NCBI RefSeq assembly: GCF_004135205.1
Contig: NZ_CP035490.1
Coordinates: 4,445,644 to 4,509,643 of the forward strand
DNA length: 64,000 nt
DNA from: Hahella sp. KA22
GTDB taxonomy: Bacteria; Pseudomonadota; Gammaproteobacteria; Pseudomonadales; Oleiphilaceae
Reading direction: 5' to 3'
Part shown: positions 17,008-26,500 of the stretch, in pieces
How positions within the stretch are numbered: position 1 is the first letter of the stretch
How the letters are laid out: each line of letters opens with the position of its first letter
Notes under the pieces: model-generated
Database searches by the model: none
The model's input: the letters and a program-made list of their open reading frames with translations, nothing else
What the model was told of the DNA's origin: nothing
Program-made: the position numbers and the translations under genes

Positions 17008-17463
17008 TTAATGAGACGACACGTAATCCGCTGACTGCTGAGCGGGGGGAACGGCGAAGTGGGCTTTCATGCGTTTTATTTCTTCGGCAGGCGGCAGGCC
17101 GAACAGTCGCTTGAACTCGCGATTAAATTGCGAGGGGCTTTCATATCCCACCGCGTAACTCGCCGCTGACGCGGTCATCGCCTGGCGCACCATCAGCATT
17201 CTGGCCTGGTGCAGACGTACGGATTTAACGTACTGCATGGGGGATTGGCGCATCATGGTTTTGAAGTGGCTGTGAAAGGTGGGCGCGCTCATGCCCGCCT
17301 CAGCGGCCAGCTGCGTCAGATTGAGCGACTGCGCATAATTACCATGAATGCTTTTTAGCACCCGGCTGATCTTGCCAAACTGTCCCTGCATCGCCAGGGC
17401 TGAGCGAATCACACCGCCCTGCTCCCCCGTCAGGAAGTGAAAGTATAGTTCGCGGAGCAGCGA
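17008..17463 (-). pseudogene. AraC-family regulator, 5'-truncated
   Basis: This is the C-terminal part of an AraC regulator of the kind with an AraC_N domain, about 150 codons. It starts abruptly at LLRELYFHFLTGEQGG and continues through the two helix-turn-helix units (LNLTQLAAEAGMSAPTFHSH; ASYAVGYESPSQFNREFKRL). A TAA lies in frame at 17464-17466 immediately before the homology, and the N-terminal domain of about 150 residues is absent. A GTG at 17412 could still start a 134-residue DNA-binding fragment. The broken end abuts the broken end of a divergently oriented dehydrogenase, so a single deletion probably removed the starts of both genes and their shared promoter. Confidence 0.8.
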
Positions 17464-17851
17464 TTACTGCGGCAGTAAGTTTGCGATGGTGGGCGTTTCT
17501 GACGCGTTAAGAAAAGAGCTGCAGCCGTTCAATATCTTCGTCACGTCCGTGGCCCCGGGATCGTTTCGGACTGACTGGGCCGGTCGGTCAATGGTGCGCA
17601 CCCCGCGCTCGATTGCGGATTACGACGCATCCTTCGATCCGATTAGAAAAGCGCGTCTGGAGAAAAGCGGTAAGCAGTTGGGAGACCCAATAGAAGCAGC
17701 GGCGGCGATACTACGCCTGATAGACGCTGAGCAGCCGCCGGCGCATTTACTTTTGGGCAGCGATGCGTTGGAACTGGTGAGGGAGCAGTTAAAAGCGCTG
17801 CAGAAAGACATCGACGCCTGGGAGTCACTGACGCGCTCCACTGACAGCTGA
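17459..17851 (+). pseudogene. Short-chain dehydrogenase, 5'-truncated
   Basis: Only the C-terminal half of an SDR oxidoreductase remains. The fragment opens at the catalytic YxxxK motif (YCGSKFAMVG) and continues with VSDALRKEL, the VAPGSFRTDWAG segment after the active site, and the usual C-terminal region ending LLLGSDALELVREQLKAL. The glycine-rich NAD(P)-binding half, including the catalytic serine, is missing, so the protein cannot be active. An ATG at 17486 could start a 121-residue remnant. It lies back-to-back with the truncated AraC gene; regulators of this type often sit divergently beside the SDR they control. Confidence 0.82.
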
Positions 17852-17877
17852 TCGCTTTCTATTTGTACAACACTACA

Positions 17878-17982
17878 GGTTACTTGCCTGATACTACAGA
17901 CTACTTGGCTGACGCTTCAGACTACTTGGCTGGCGCTTCAGGCTACTTGCCTTGCACAACAGATCACTTGGCTGGCGCATCA
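17878..17982 (+). repeat. Tandem repeat, five copies of a 21-nt unit
   Basis: There are five successive 21-base units (17878, 17899, 17920, 17941, 17962), preceded by a partial copy at 17863-17877. The common core is TACTTGGCTGRCGCTTCA. The phase is a multiple of three and stays open on the + strand, which would encode heptads such as DYLAGAS. However, there is no good start or ribosome site, so coding is unproven. It follows the dehydrogenase remnant directly. Confidence 0.85.
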
Positions 17983-18015
17983 GGACCTGAGCAAGTCATT
18001 GCAGATCAGGTCCTG
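17981..18015. repeat. Perfect 10-bp inverted repeat
   Basis: CAGGACCTGA at 17981-17990 pairs with TCAGGTCCTG at 18006-18015 across a 15-base loop. It lies between the + strand dehydrogenase remnant and the convergent DUF481-like gene, overlapping the last 21-nt repeat unit. It could be a bidirectional terminator or a protein site. There is no T-tract, so the role is open. Confidence 0.5.
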
Positions 18016-18043
18016 TCGTCGACTATTGCAAACCCTGCCGCCA

Positions 18044-18910
18044 TCAAAACTTATAAGACAGCGCCGTGGTGAGGTCCGCCTGTTTCTTATCCACGCCGAA
18101 CTTGGGCTGGTTGTCGTAACTCAAGTTGTAGCTGACGCTGACAGAAAGTCCATACGCCATGGGAACGGAGGCGCCGATCATGGAGCGGTAACGATAATCG
18201 TCGCTGTCTTCTTTATTCTGCGAGTAAATCACACTCTGGGACAAGCTCAGCGCTCCGCCCATCAACGCGCAGTCAAAAGCTTCGTAGGCGCCGTAGCGCC
18301 AGCTTTCTTCGTGCGCATCTTCACCCGCCAGGATGGCGGTTTGCGAGTAGTCCTGGGACAGGTACACCGCGCCCGCCGCCGTGCTCAGCCGACAGGTCTG
18401 AGAGCGGTAGGGATAGAATCCCGGCGCCAGAAACACCTCATGTTCTCTGTCCACCAGTTGTATTTCATCAGAGGAATAACGGTAGCCCGCCAGCAGGTAA
18501 TAGCGCTCAGAGAAATTGTATTGCCAGAAGTTGTCGCTGCTTTTCTTGTCCGATAACACCTGAGAACCGGTCTCGCTGCGCTGGATCTGGTTATAGGTCG
18601 AAATAATGTTTTTGGTCGTGGTCCAACTGGCTTCCAGCACATAGGTGCGACTGTCGTAATCGGTCTGTCCTTTACTGGAAGTGATGCTGGCGGAGGCGCC
18701 GATGGTCAGCGCGTCCGGCATGTTCAGCATCTTGCGCAATGGCGACTTGGTTTTGTCCTGGACGGAGGGGGTTTTATCCTGAGCGGACTGGGTTGATGTA
18801 TTCGCTGTGGATGTTGAGGCGGACTCGTCAGCGGCGACGAAAGGCGAAAACATCAGGGCGAGGACAGGGAAAACGACAGACAGAGAGGCGACGCCGGAGG
18901 AACTTTCCAT
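18044..18910 (-). CDS. DUF481-like outer-membrane beta-barrel protein
   Basis: This 288-residue exported protein has a signal peptide (hydrophobic VVFPVLALMFSPFVAA) and then a low-complexity Ser/Thr/Gln/Lys linker (residues about 30-55). The remainder alternates in amphipathic strands typical of a small barrel: SRTYVLEASWTTTKN, YYLLAGYRYSSDEI, LSQSVIYSQNK and LSVSVSYNLSYDN, with the C-terminal phenylalanine expected for BamA recognition. This resembles the DUF481/YdiY group. Function is unknown for the family. It is downstream of, and on the same strand as, the DUF697-like gene, 140 nt away with a GC hairpin between. Confidence 0.65.
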   Translation of the reverse strand: MESSSGVASLSVVFPVLALMFSPFVAADESASTSTANTSTQSAQDKTPSVQDKTKSPLRKMLNMPDALTIGASASITSSKGQTDYDSRTYVLEASWTTTKNIISTYNQIQRSETGSQVLSDKKSSDNFWQYNFSERYYLLAGYRYSSDEIQLVDREHEVFLAPGFYPYRSQTCRLSTAAGAVYLSQDYSQTAILAGEDAHEESWRYGAYEAFDCALMGGALSLSQSVIYSQNKEDSDDYRYRSMIGASVPMAYGLSVSVSYNLSYDNQPKFGVDKKQADLTTALSYKF

Positions 18911-18943
18911 TGTTTTTCTTTGCTCCAGAGAATACCAGGGAGA

Positions 18944-18966
18944 CCTGCGCGCCGGGCGCGCGCAGG
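18944..18966. other. GC-rich hairpin, 9-bp stem
   Basis: CCTGCGCGC (18944-18952) and GCGCGCAGG (18958-18966) form a perfect stem with a five-base loop. It sits between two minus-strand genes, 84 bases past the stop of the DUF697-like gene and 34 bases before the start of the barrel gene. No T-run follows on the minus strand, so it may be an attenuating or RNA-processing hairpin rather than a classical terminator. Confidence 0.5.
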
Positions 18967-19050
18967 CGTGTCCGCGGCGCGCGAATGCACGCCGGGATAA
19001 TATGCGGTCAGAGTGAACGCGTCAGTTCGGAAAAACAGTCAGCGTCCGGC

Positions 19051-19590
19051 TTACGCCTTGGCGGTAGCCGTTTTAGCGGTCTTGTCGTCTTTGCCGAGAT
19101 TTTCCGCGTAGGCCTTGCCCTTCTCCAGTTCTTCCGCGTAGAACGCGCGCACCGCTTCAGGGTCGAAGTTCAGGAAGTTGCCGCCGGACTCAAAGTGCTG
19201 GATGAACACCCGCGCCAGCGCATAAGTAGAGGCGCCCGCCATAATCGCCACGCTGGTGGAGCCCAACACTGTGCCGATGACCGGAATCACCTTGGTCAGG
19301 CTGGCCAGGCTCATACCGATAGGAACGGGAGCCGCAGAGCCGACCAGAGAAGCAATCAATGACTTGCCGATGTCCTGGGAGAATTTGATCTCATAAGTCT
19401 TTGACATGCTGTGCAGCATTTTCAACTGCAGCGCCGTCAAACCGGCGAAATCAACTACAGGAATCGGCACCAGCCCTATGCCCATTGACCCCAGCACGTA
19501 CTTTCTGGTCATTGCGCGCACGCCCGCCAAACGCTCTTCTACATTCACTTCCGTTTCTGTTGTGTCTTCTTTAGTTGCTGTTGCAGCCAT
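19051..19590 (-). CDS. DUF697-like membrane-associated protein
   Basis: This 179-residue protein resembles the DUF697/YcjF C-terminal domain. After a charged, acidic N-terminus it has MTRKYVLGSMGIGLVPIPVV, a helix with LTALQLKMLHSMSKTYEI, and the hydrophobic glycine-rich pair SLIASLVGSAAPVPIGMSL and VIPVIGTVLGSTSVAIMAGA. The C-terminus is Lys/Ala-rich (DDKTAKTATAKA). Such domains often follow GTPase domains; here it stands alone. No enzyme motif is visible. It is the likely first gene of a leftward unit with the barrel protein. Confidence 0.65.
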   Translation of the reverse strand: MAATATKEDTTETEVNVEERLAGVRAMTRKYVLGSMGIGLVPIPVVDFAGLTALQLKMLHSMSKTYEIKFSQDIGKSLIASLVGSAAPVPIGMSLASLTKVIPVIGTVLGSTSVAIMAGASTYALARVFIQHFESGGNFLNFDPEAVRAFYAEELEKGKAYAENLGKDDKTAKTATAKA

Positions 19591-20125
19591 ACTGATGTTC
19601 CCATATTGATGATTATTAGACTTACGCAGGGTATATACGTCCGTAAAACATCAAATACAAATTCACGGGCGGTTATATATATCGTTACTATTTTACTTTT
19701 CGCCGCTTATAGCGAGTGCAATAAAACAAACAACATATACAAAAAGAAGTCCTGGACCTCCGAAGTGTCCGTACTGAGACTAGTTCAATACCTATAGGCC
19801 CGCAAGTACTTTTTTTGTGCATTCGCGCCCTGTTTCAACGCCCCCGCCGCCATATTTCAATCCTGCAAACCCCCTGTCATATAAGGCTTTCACGCCGACC
19901 TCCTGAATTTTCGGATAACGCCGGCCAAACCATCGCGCAAAAGGGTCGCGAGGCCCATCGCCAAGCCTGCGGCATTATTTTTAATTGCTTAATTGATATC
20001 GTCATAATTTGGGTCTACCATTTGACTGCAGCTGGAGTTAGCCCTACATGCTATAGCCGTTACTTAGGATTGAATCGTCTCTCCGCCGAGGAGAGAGAAA
20101 GGCATGGAAAAGGATCAGAATAATT
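19591..20125. other. AT-rich intergenic region left of the biosynthetic cluster
   Basis: These roughly 530 bases are markedly AT-richer than the surroundings (19600-19800 especially) and contain no convincing gene. They presumably hold the promoter of the leftward DUF697-like gene. A small hairpin (CTCTCC 20079-20084 with GGAGAG 20090-20095) precedes the little membrane-protein gene and could affect its translation, because the 3' arm carries the purine-rich stretch. A 27-codon frame from ATG 20104, out of phase with the gene, follows a good purine-rich site and could be a leader. Confidence 0.4.
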
Positions 20126-20299
20126 ATGCTTCACGTCCTGTTATATCTGCTTGTATGCTTATTTGTCGCGTTCCTTGGCAAAAATAAGAAGTTCGGCTTT
20201 ACCTTAAACTTTTTTATTTCATTTATATTCTCTCCCATCGTCGGCCTGATCGTCGTCTTCGCCCAGGCGGACAAGCACCTCGTCAAGACCTCGCCGTGA
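20126..20299 (+). CDS. Small two-helix membrane protein, 57 residues
   Basis: The product begins MLHVLLYLLVCLFVAFLGKN. A first membrane helix is followed by a basic loop KNKK, then the pattern FGFTLNFFISFIFSPIVGLI, a second helix, and a short polar end. The K-x-GF-x(8)-SP-[IL]-[IV]-GLI pattern in the second helix is common in tiny inner-membrane proteins of unknown role in many bacteria. Two helices around a positive loop suggest both termini face the periplasm. It lies 218 nt upstream of the NRPS/PKS genes on the same strand, so co-transcription is possible but not shown. Confidence 0.55.
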   Translation: MLHVLLYLLVCLFVAFLGKNKKFGFTLNFFISFIFSPIVGLIVVFAQADKHLVKTSP

Positions 20300-20516
20300 T
20301 TCCCTCAATGGGCTTCATGGTCGTGTTTTCCAATATTTTTTCACCCGGATGGCGTTAACGCGCCAAGCAATCACGCCGTCGTTACTGAAGAAATATTAGA
20401 AGGCTTTACCGGAAGTAGCCTGAAGTCGTCCCGTGGCGTTATGGCCGTGGGCCTCTATGCGGTAGAGAGGCGTGCGCTATGCGTCGGTTAAAAATAATAA
20501 ATTACGACATCGAATC
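20300..20516 (+). promoter_or_regulatory. Presumed leader region of the NRPS/PKS operon
   Basis: These are the only non-coding bases directly before the first megasynthase gene, so the cluster promoter is here or before the small membrane gene. I see no confident -35/-10 pair or operator. A GTG at 20472, preceded by AGAGAGG, could start the first megasynthase 15 codons earlier. Confidence 0.3.
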
Positions 20517-23500
20517 ATGGTTACAGATACTACTCGCCGCGTTACTGACGCCACTCGCCGTCCCTTTTTCGCCGACATCAGTCGCGCGTTACAGTCTCAT
20601 GCGATTACCCGGGGAGATGCTGACGCCTTCGTCTTCCTGACCGATGATCGCGACGCCCGTTTCCCGCTCACCTACGCTGAACTGGATCAACAGGCGCGTC
20701 GCGTAGCCGCCTTGGTGCGACGCCACGCCCAACCTGGAGAACGGGCGCTGCTGCTGTTTCACCCCGGACTGGAGTTTCTGGCCGCCTTCTTCGGCTGCAT
20801 GTATGCAGGCGTCACGGCGATCCCCATGCATCCGCCGAAAAAGAACCGCAGCGCAGAACGTCTCAACAGCATTCTCGACGACGCCGACGCCCGCGTTATC
20901 CTCGCCAATGACTCCGTCGTCGCCGCCATCGCGGATGCGGACGCCGGCGACAAACGTTTGCGGGAAGCGGTCTGGTTATCAGTGGACGCAAGTCTGTTAA
21001 GCCCGGCCGATACCGCAACAGACAACGGCGCTTACGACAGAGAGAGTAACAGCGAGCACAACAACAAGAGCAACAGAGAAAACAATACCGAGGGCAGCGA
21101 ACCCGCATCGCTGCACGCGGACGACCTGGCGTTTCTGCAATACACCTCCGGCTCCACCTCCGCCCCCAAAGGCGTCATGGTGAGCCATCGCAACCTGATT
21201 CTGAATCTGGACGAACTGCATCGCTGCTACGACCATGACGCCGACGCCATTGTGGTGAGCTGGCTGCCGCATTTTCATGATCTGGGGCTGATCTACGCCA
21301 TTCTGACGCCGTTGTACGCAGGCTCAATCTGCTACCTGATGGCGCCGGCGACCTTCATCCGCAACCCGGTGCGCTGGCTGCAGGCGATCTCCGACTTTCG
21401 CGCTACACACAGTGCGGCGCCTAATTTCGCGTACCAGCTCTGTATCGATAAAATCAGCGCCGAACAAATGCAGGACCTGGACTTATCCTGCTGGCGCGTC
21501 GCCTGCAACGCGGCGGAGCCCGTGCGCTATGAAACCCTGCGGGATTTCACCGCCGCCTTCAGCGATTGCGGCTTCGATTACGACGCATTGTCCCCCAGCT
21601 ACGGTCTGGCGGAAGCCACTGTCAAAGTATCCATCACTCCCATATCCGAGCCGCCCACTGTTCTGCATGTGGAACGGGAGGCCCTGTCCCAGGGTGAAGT
21701 GAAAATCGTCGCCGCCGGCGCGCCGGGCTCCACGCCATTAGTTGGCTCAGGGCGGGTCGACATGGACACCAAAAGCCTGATTGTCGATGCGGAAACGCGG
21801 ACTCCCTGTCTGCCGGACAGAATCGGCGAAATCTGGGTGCGCGGCCCTTCCGTGGCCAGCGGTTACTGGGCGCGCCCGGAAGCCACCTCAGATATCTTCG
21901 ACGCGCATCTCGCCGCCCCCCAGGGCAGATACTCCGGCCCCTACCTGCGCACCGGCGACCTGGGATTCATTCATGGCGCGCAGTTATTCATCACCGGCCG
22001 CCGCAAAGATCTGCTGATCATCGACGGCGTCAACTACTACCCACAGGACATCGAAAAAACCGTTTTCGCCAGCCATCCAGACCTGACCGCCGACAACGGC
22101 GCCGCGTTCTCCGTGGAGATCGACGGCGAGGAACGTCTGGTTATCGTGCAAGAGGTGAAACGCACCGCCGTACGTCAGTTGGACGGCGACGCCGTGGCTC
22201 GCGCCATTCGTCAGGCGGTTTTTCAGGAGCATGAGCTGCCGGTATACGCCATCGCCCTGTTGAAACCCTTGCAGGCTTACAAGACCACCAGCGGCAAGAT
22301 CCAGCGGCAGGCCAATCGCAAAGCCTGGCTGGATGGCTCGCTGCAACCGATCTACCAATGGCGCGCCAACACCCGGCAAGATATAACCGAGCATGCTGCG
22401 CCCCATGCGCAAGAACACGCAGCCTCCCAAGCCGCCGCGCCACCCATCGCGACGGAAAGCCTGGGCGCCAAAGACATCGCCGATTGGTTATCCCGGCAAT
22501 TGGCGGCGATCACCGCCCTGCCCGTCGCGGATATCGACCCTAACGCAGATTTCGCCAGCTTCGGGCTGGCCTCTCGCCATGTGGTCGCACTCAGCGGCGA
22601 GCTGGAACGCTATGTGGGCGTCGCCACCCCGCCCACCCTGTTTTATCAGCATCCCAATATCGCGCGGCTGGCGGCGTTTATCGCTACGCTGGCCAGCGGC
22701 GCGCCAGGCGTCAAACAGAACGGCGGCGCGGCCAAAGTGAAGCACAAAGCCGCGCGTCTGGTGGATGTGGAAGCCACGCCATTTGAAAGCAACGATCCCA
22801 TCGCCATTGTCGGTATGGGTTGCCGTTTCCCCGGCGCGGGCAATCCGCAAGCGTTGTGGCGTTTATTAAACGAGGGCGTGGACGCAATTCGCGAGACGCC
22901 GCCGGAGCGCTGGAGCAACAACGCCTATTATCATCAGGAAGCCGGCGTCGATGGACGCATGAACACCCGCTGGGGCGGTTTTCTGGACGACATCGACCAG
23001 TTCGACCCGCAATTCTTCGGCATCGCGCCGCGGGAAGCGGAAACCATGGACCCACAGCAACGTCTGCTGCTGGAAGTCTGCTGGGAGGCGTTGGAAGACG
23101 CGGGCATTGCGGTCAGCTCTCTGGCCGGCAGCGACGCCAGTGTCTTCATGGGGGTCTGCAATACCGAGTTTCAACGCATCAGCTACGCAGACCGCAACGC
23201 CATTCGCATGCACACCGGTACCGGCGCCGCCGCCAGCGTGGCGTCTGGGCGTATTTCCTATCTTTGGGACTTGCGCGGTCCCGCCATGACCATCGACACC
23301 GCCTGCTCGTCCTCCCTGGTGGCGGTGCATCAGGCCTGCGAATCCCTGCGCCGCAACGAATCCAGCCTGGCGCTGGCGGGAGGCGTCAACCTGATCCTGC
23401 TGCCCGGAGGCACTATTTCCCTGTCCCAGGGACGCATGATGTCGCCAAGCGGCCGCTGCAAAACTTTCGACGCCGAGGCGGACGGCTACGTGCGCGGCGA

Positions 23501-26500
23501 AGGCTGCGGAGTCGTCGTTTTGAAACGTCTGGCGGACGCGCGACGGGACGGCGATGAAATCTACGCGCTGATCCGCGGCTCCAGCGTGAACCAGGACGGC
23601 CACAGCAACGGCCTCACCGCGCCCAATGGACAGGCGCAGCAGGACGTCATCCGCTCCGCGCTGTTCAAAGCCGAAGTGCAGCCCTGCCGCATCCGCTATG
23701 TGGAAGCCCACGGCACCGGCACGGCCCTGGGCGATCCCATCGAGGTGAACAGCCTGCGGGACGTGCTGGAAGAAAACCGCGACGCGGACCACCCATGCAG
23801 CATCGGCTCCATCAAAACCAACATCGGTCACCTGGAAGCGGCGGCGGGCGTGGCCGGGCTGATCAAGACAGCCCTGGCGCTCAAACACCGGGTGATTCCC
23901 GGCAGCCTGCATCTGCGTCAACGCAATCCTCTGATCGATATCGACGAGCGCCTGTTCCGCTTGCCCCAGCGCAGTGAGCCCTGGGACGGCGAATTTCTGG
24001 CGGGGGTCAGCTCTTTTGGTTTCAGCGGCTCCAACGCCCACGTCGTGCTGCAAGGCATAGTAGAAGCGCCCACCGAAACCGCTTCCGATGTCGTCGCTGC
24101 AGCCACCGTGCCGCAAGGGGATGACGCGCCTTATCGCCTGTTGACGCTATCCGCCGCCGACGCTCAGGCGCTACAGGCGCTGGCGCGCCGTCATGGCGAA
24201 CATCTGACGACCTTGCACGCCAACGCCCAACTGGCTAACGGCGCTGGCTGGGCGGACTATTGCCATACTCTGAACAACGCCCGGGAGGCCTTGCCCTATC
24301 GTCTGGCTCTCAGCGCACAGAGCGCGCAGGACGCCGCCGGGACGCTCAAGACGTTTCAAGGACAGGAAGCGCCGAATCTGAGTCTCGGCGTGGCCCGACA
24401 CGCTCCGGTGATTGTGTTCCTGTTCTCCGGTCAGGGCGCCCAGTATCCCGGCATGATGCGGCGTCTGTATGAGACCGAGCCGGTGGTGCGTGACACCCTG
24501 GACCGTTGTGAAGCGGTGGCCGCGCCGTTGCTGGGGCAATCGCTGCTGACGCTGATGTTCAATCCCGACCCGGATTCCGGTATCCATCAAACCCGCTTTA
24601 CTCAGCCCGCCCTGTTCGCCTGTGAAGCGGCGCTGGCGCGGCTGTGGATGTCCTGGGGCGTGCAACCGCAATTGGCGTTGGGGCACAGCGTAGGCGAATA
24701 CGCCGCCGCCCACGCCGCCGGTCTGTTCAGCCTGGAACAGGGCATGAAACTGGTGTTGCGGCGCGGCGAACTGATGCAGTCTCTCCCCGCCGGGGAAATG
24801 CTCGCGGTGTTCGCGCCCCGGGATAAAGTGGCAGCGCTGCTACAGGACGCTGGCGTCGCTCTGGCCATAGCGGCGGACAATGGACCCGATCTCACCGTGA
24901 TCAGCGGTCGCGGCGAAGCCATGGCGCAGATCCGCCCTCTGTTGTCCCAGCAGGATATTCGCTTCCAGTCCGTGCAGGTTTCTCACGCTTTTCATTCGCC
25001 GATGATGGCGCCCATTCTGCCGGATCTGCGCAAGGTGACCGAATCCACGCCCCTGGGACAACTGCAATTTCCTCTGCTATCCAACGTCACCGGCGACTTC
25101 ATCGAGGTGGAGGATTACGAACACGATTACTGGTTGCGCCACACCATGAATCCGGTGGAATTCCGCAAGAGCATGCTCACCGCCGCGGATCGCCACGTGG
25201 ACCTGTTTGTGGAAATCGGCCCCGGCGCCAGTCTGTGCGGCATGGGCAAACGTTGCCTGCCGGACAGCAAAGCCGCCTGGATACATAGCATTCGCTATGG
25301 CGAAGACGAGCAGGCGTCGGTGCTCAATGCACTGGGTCGCGTGTATTGCCATGGCGGCGCGCCGGACTGGCGCACGCTGCCGGGACGACGCCGTTTGCGG
25401 GACGCCGCGCTGCCCAGCTATCCCTTTCAGCGTCATCGTTACTGGCCGCAAAACTACCAGGAATCTCCCGCAAACGGAGATCGGGCCGCCGATGGCCACC
25501 CGCTACTCGGGCGCGCCACCTCGCTGGCGGAACCGACAGGCGACCTGTACGACCAGCATCTCGACGCCAATGCGCACGCTTATCTGACGGGACACAAGGT
25601 CAGCGGCGCCGTCGTGTTCCCCGGCGCGGCCTATATCGACATGGCGTTGTCCGCCGCAGGACGACACTGGCCGGACGCCGGCGCGCTCTGCCGCAACATG
25701 CAATTCCACGCGCCGCTGGTCGTCGACGATCTCGACCACTGGCGGCTGCAGACTCAGTTTATTCAAGCAGGCGCTGACGCCGCGCAGATCAAGATCTTCG
25801 CCCGTCGTGACGGTCGTAAAAATCGTGACGGACGCGACGAGAGCGGAGCGCCCTGGCGACTGCACGCCAGTTGCGAAGTCAGCCGTCAGGACGCAGCAGC
25901 GAATCGGGAACCGCAACTCCCTCTCCCCACCGAAGCCGCTCTGGCGCACTTTGAAAACAGCCTGTCTGGAGAGCAGTTCTACGCACAATGGCGTCAACGG
26001 GGCAATGACTGGTCCGGCCAGTTCCAGGGCATTCAGCGCATCTGGTCTTCGCAACAGGAAGCCTGGGCGTTGATACAGGCGCCTGAAGAGACCGCCGCGC
26101 AGCTCGACGCCTACCGCACTCACCCTGGCGTGCTGGACGCCTGCGCGCAGACGCTGGCGGCATTGGGAGGCGATGAGAAAGGCGCATTTGTCGGACATTC
26201 CGTACAAAATCTGCGACTTTTGCGTAACTTCAGCAAATATAGCTACTGGGTGCGCGCCCGCCTGGCGCCGCAGAATACGTCGTCGGACCATCTGCTCAGC
26301 GGATCGCTGTCCATTTTCGACAATCACGGCGAGCTGCTCGCGGAGGTAGAAGGCTTACGCTTCAGCTTCCTCGATGCGGCGGTGGGACATAGCCCCGAGG
26401 CCGAACAGGGATTCGCCTTTGAACTGCGTTGGAATCAGACTGAGATCACGCCAGAAGCGCCCCTCACGGACAGTCATCAACAGGACTCAGAAACAGACGC

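Noticed and set aside
17878-17982. CRISPR array
   Set aside because: The units are directly contiguous, with no spacers, and no cas genes are near.
17863-18072. A 69-codon gene spanning the 21-nt repeats
   Set aside because: It would need a TTG start without a ribosome site and consists mostly of repeats; recorded as a repeat instead.
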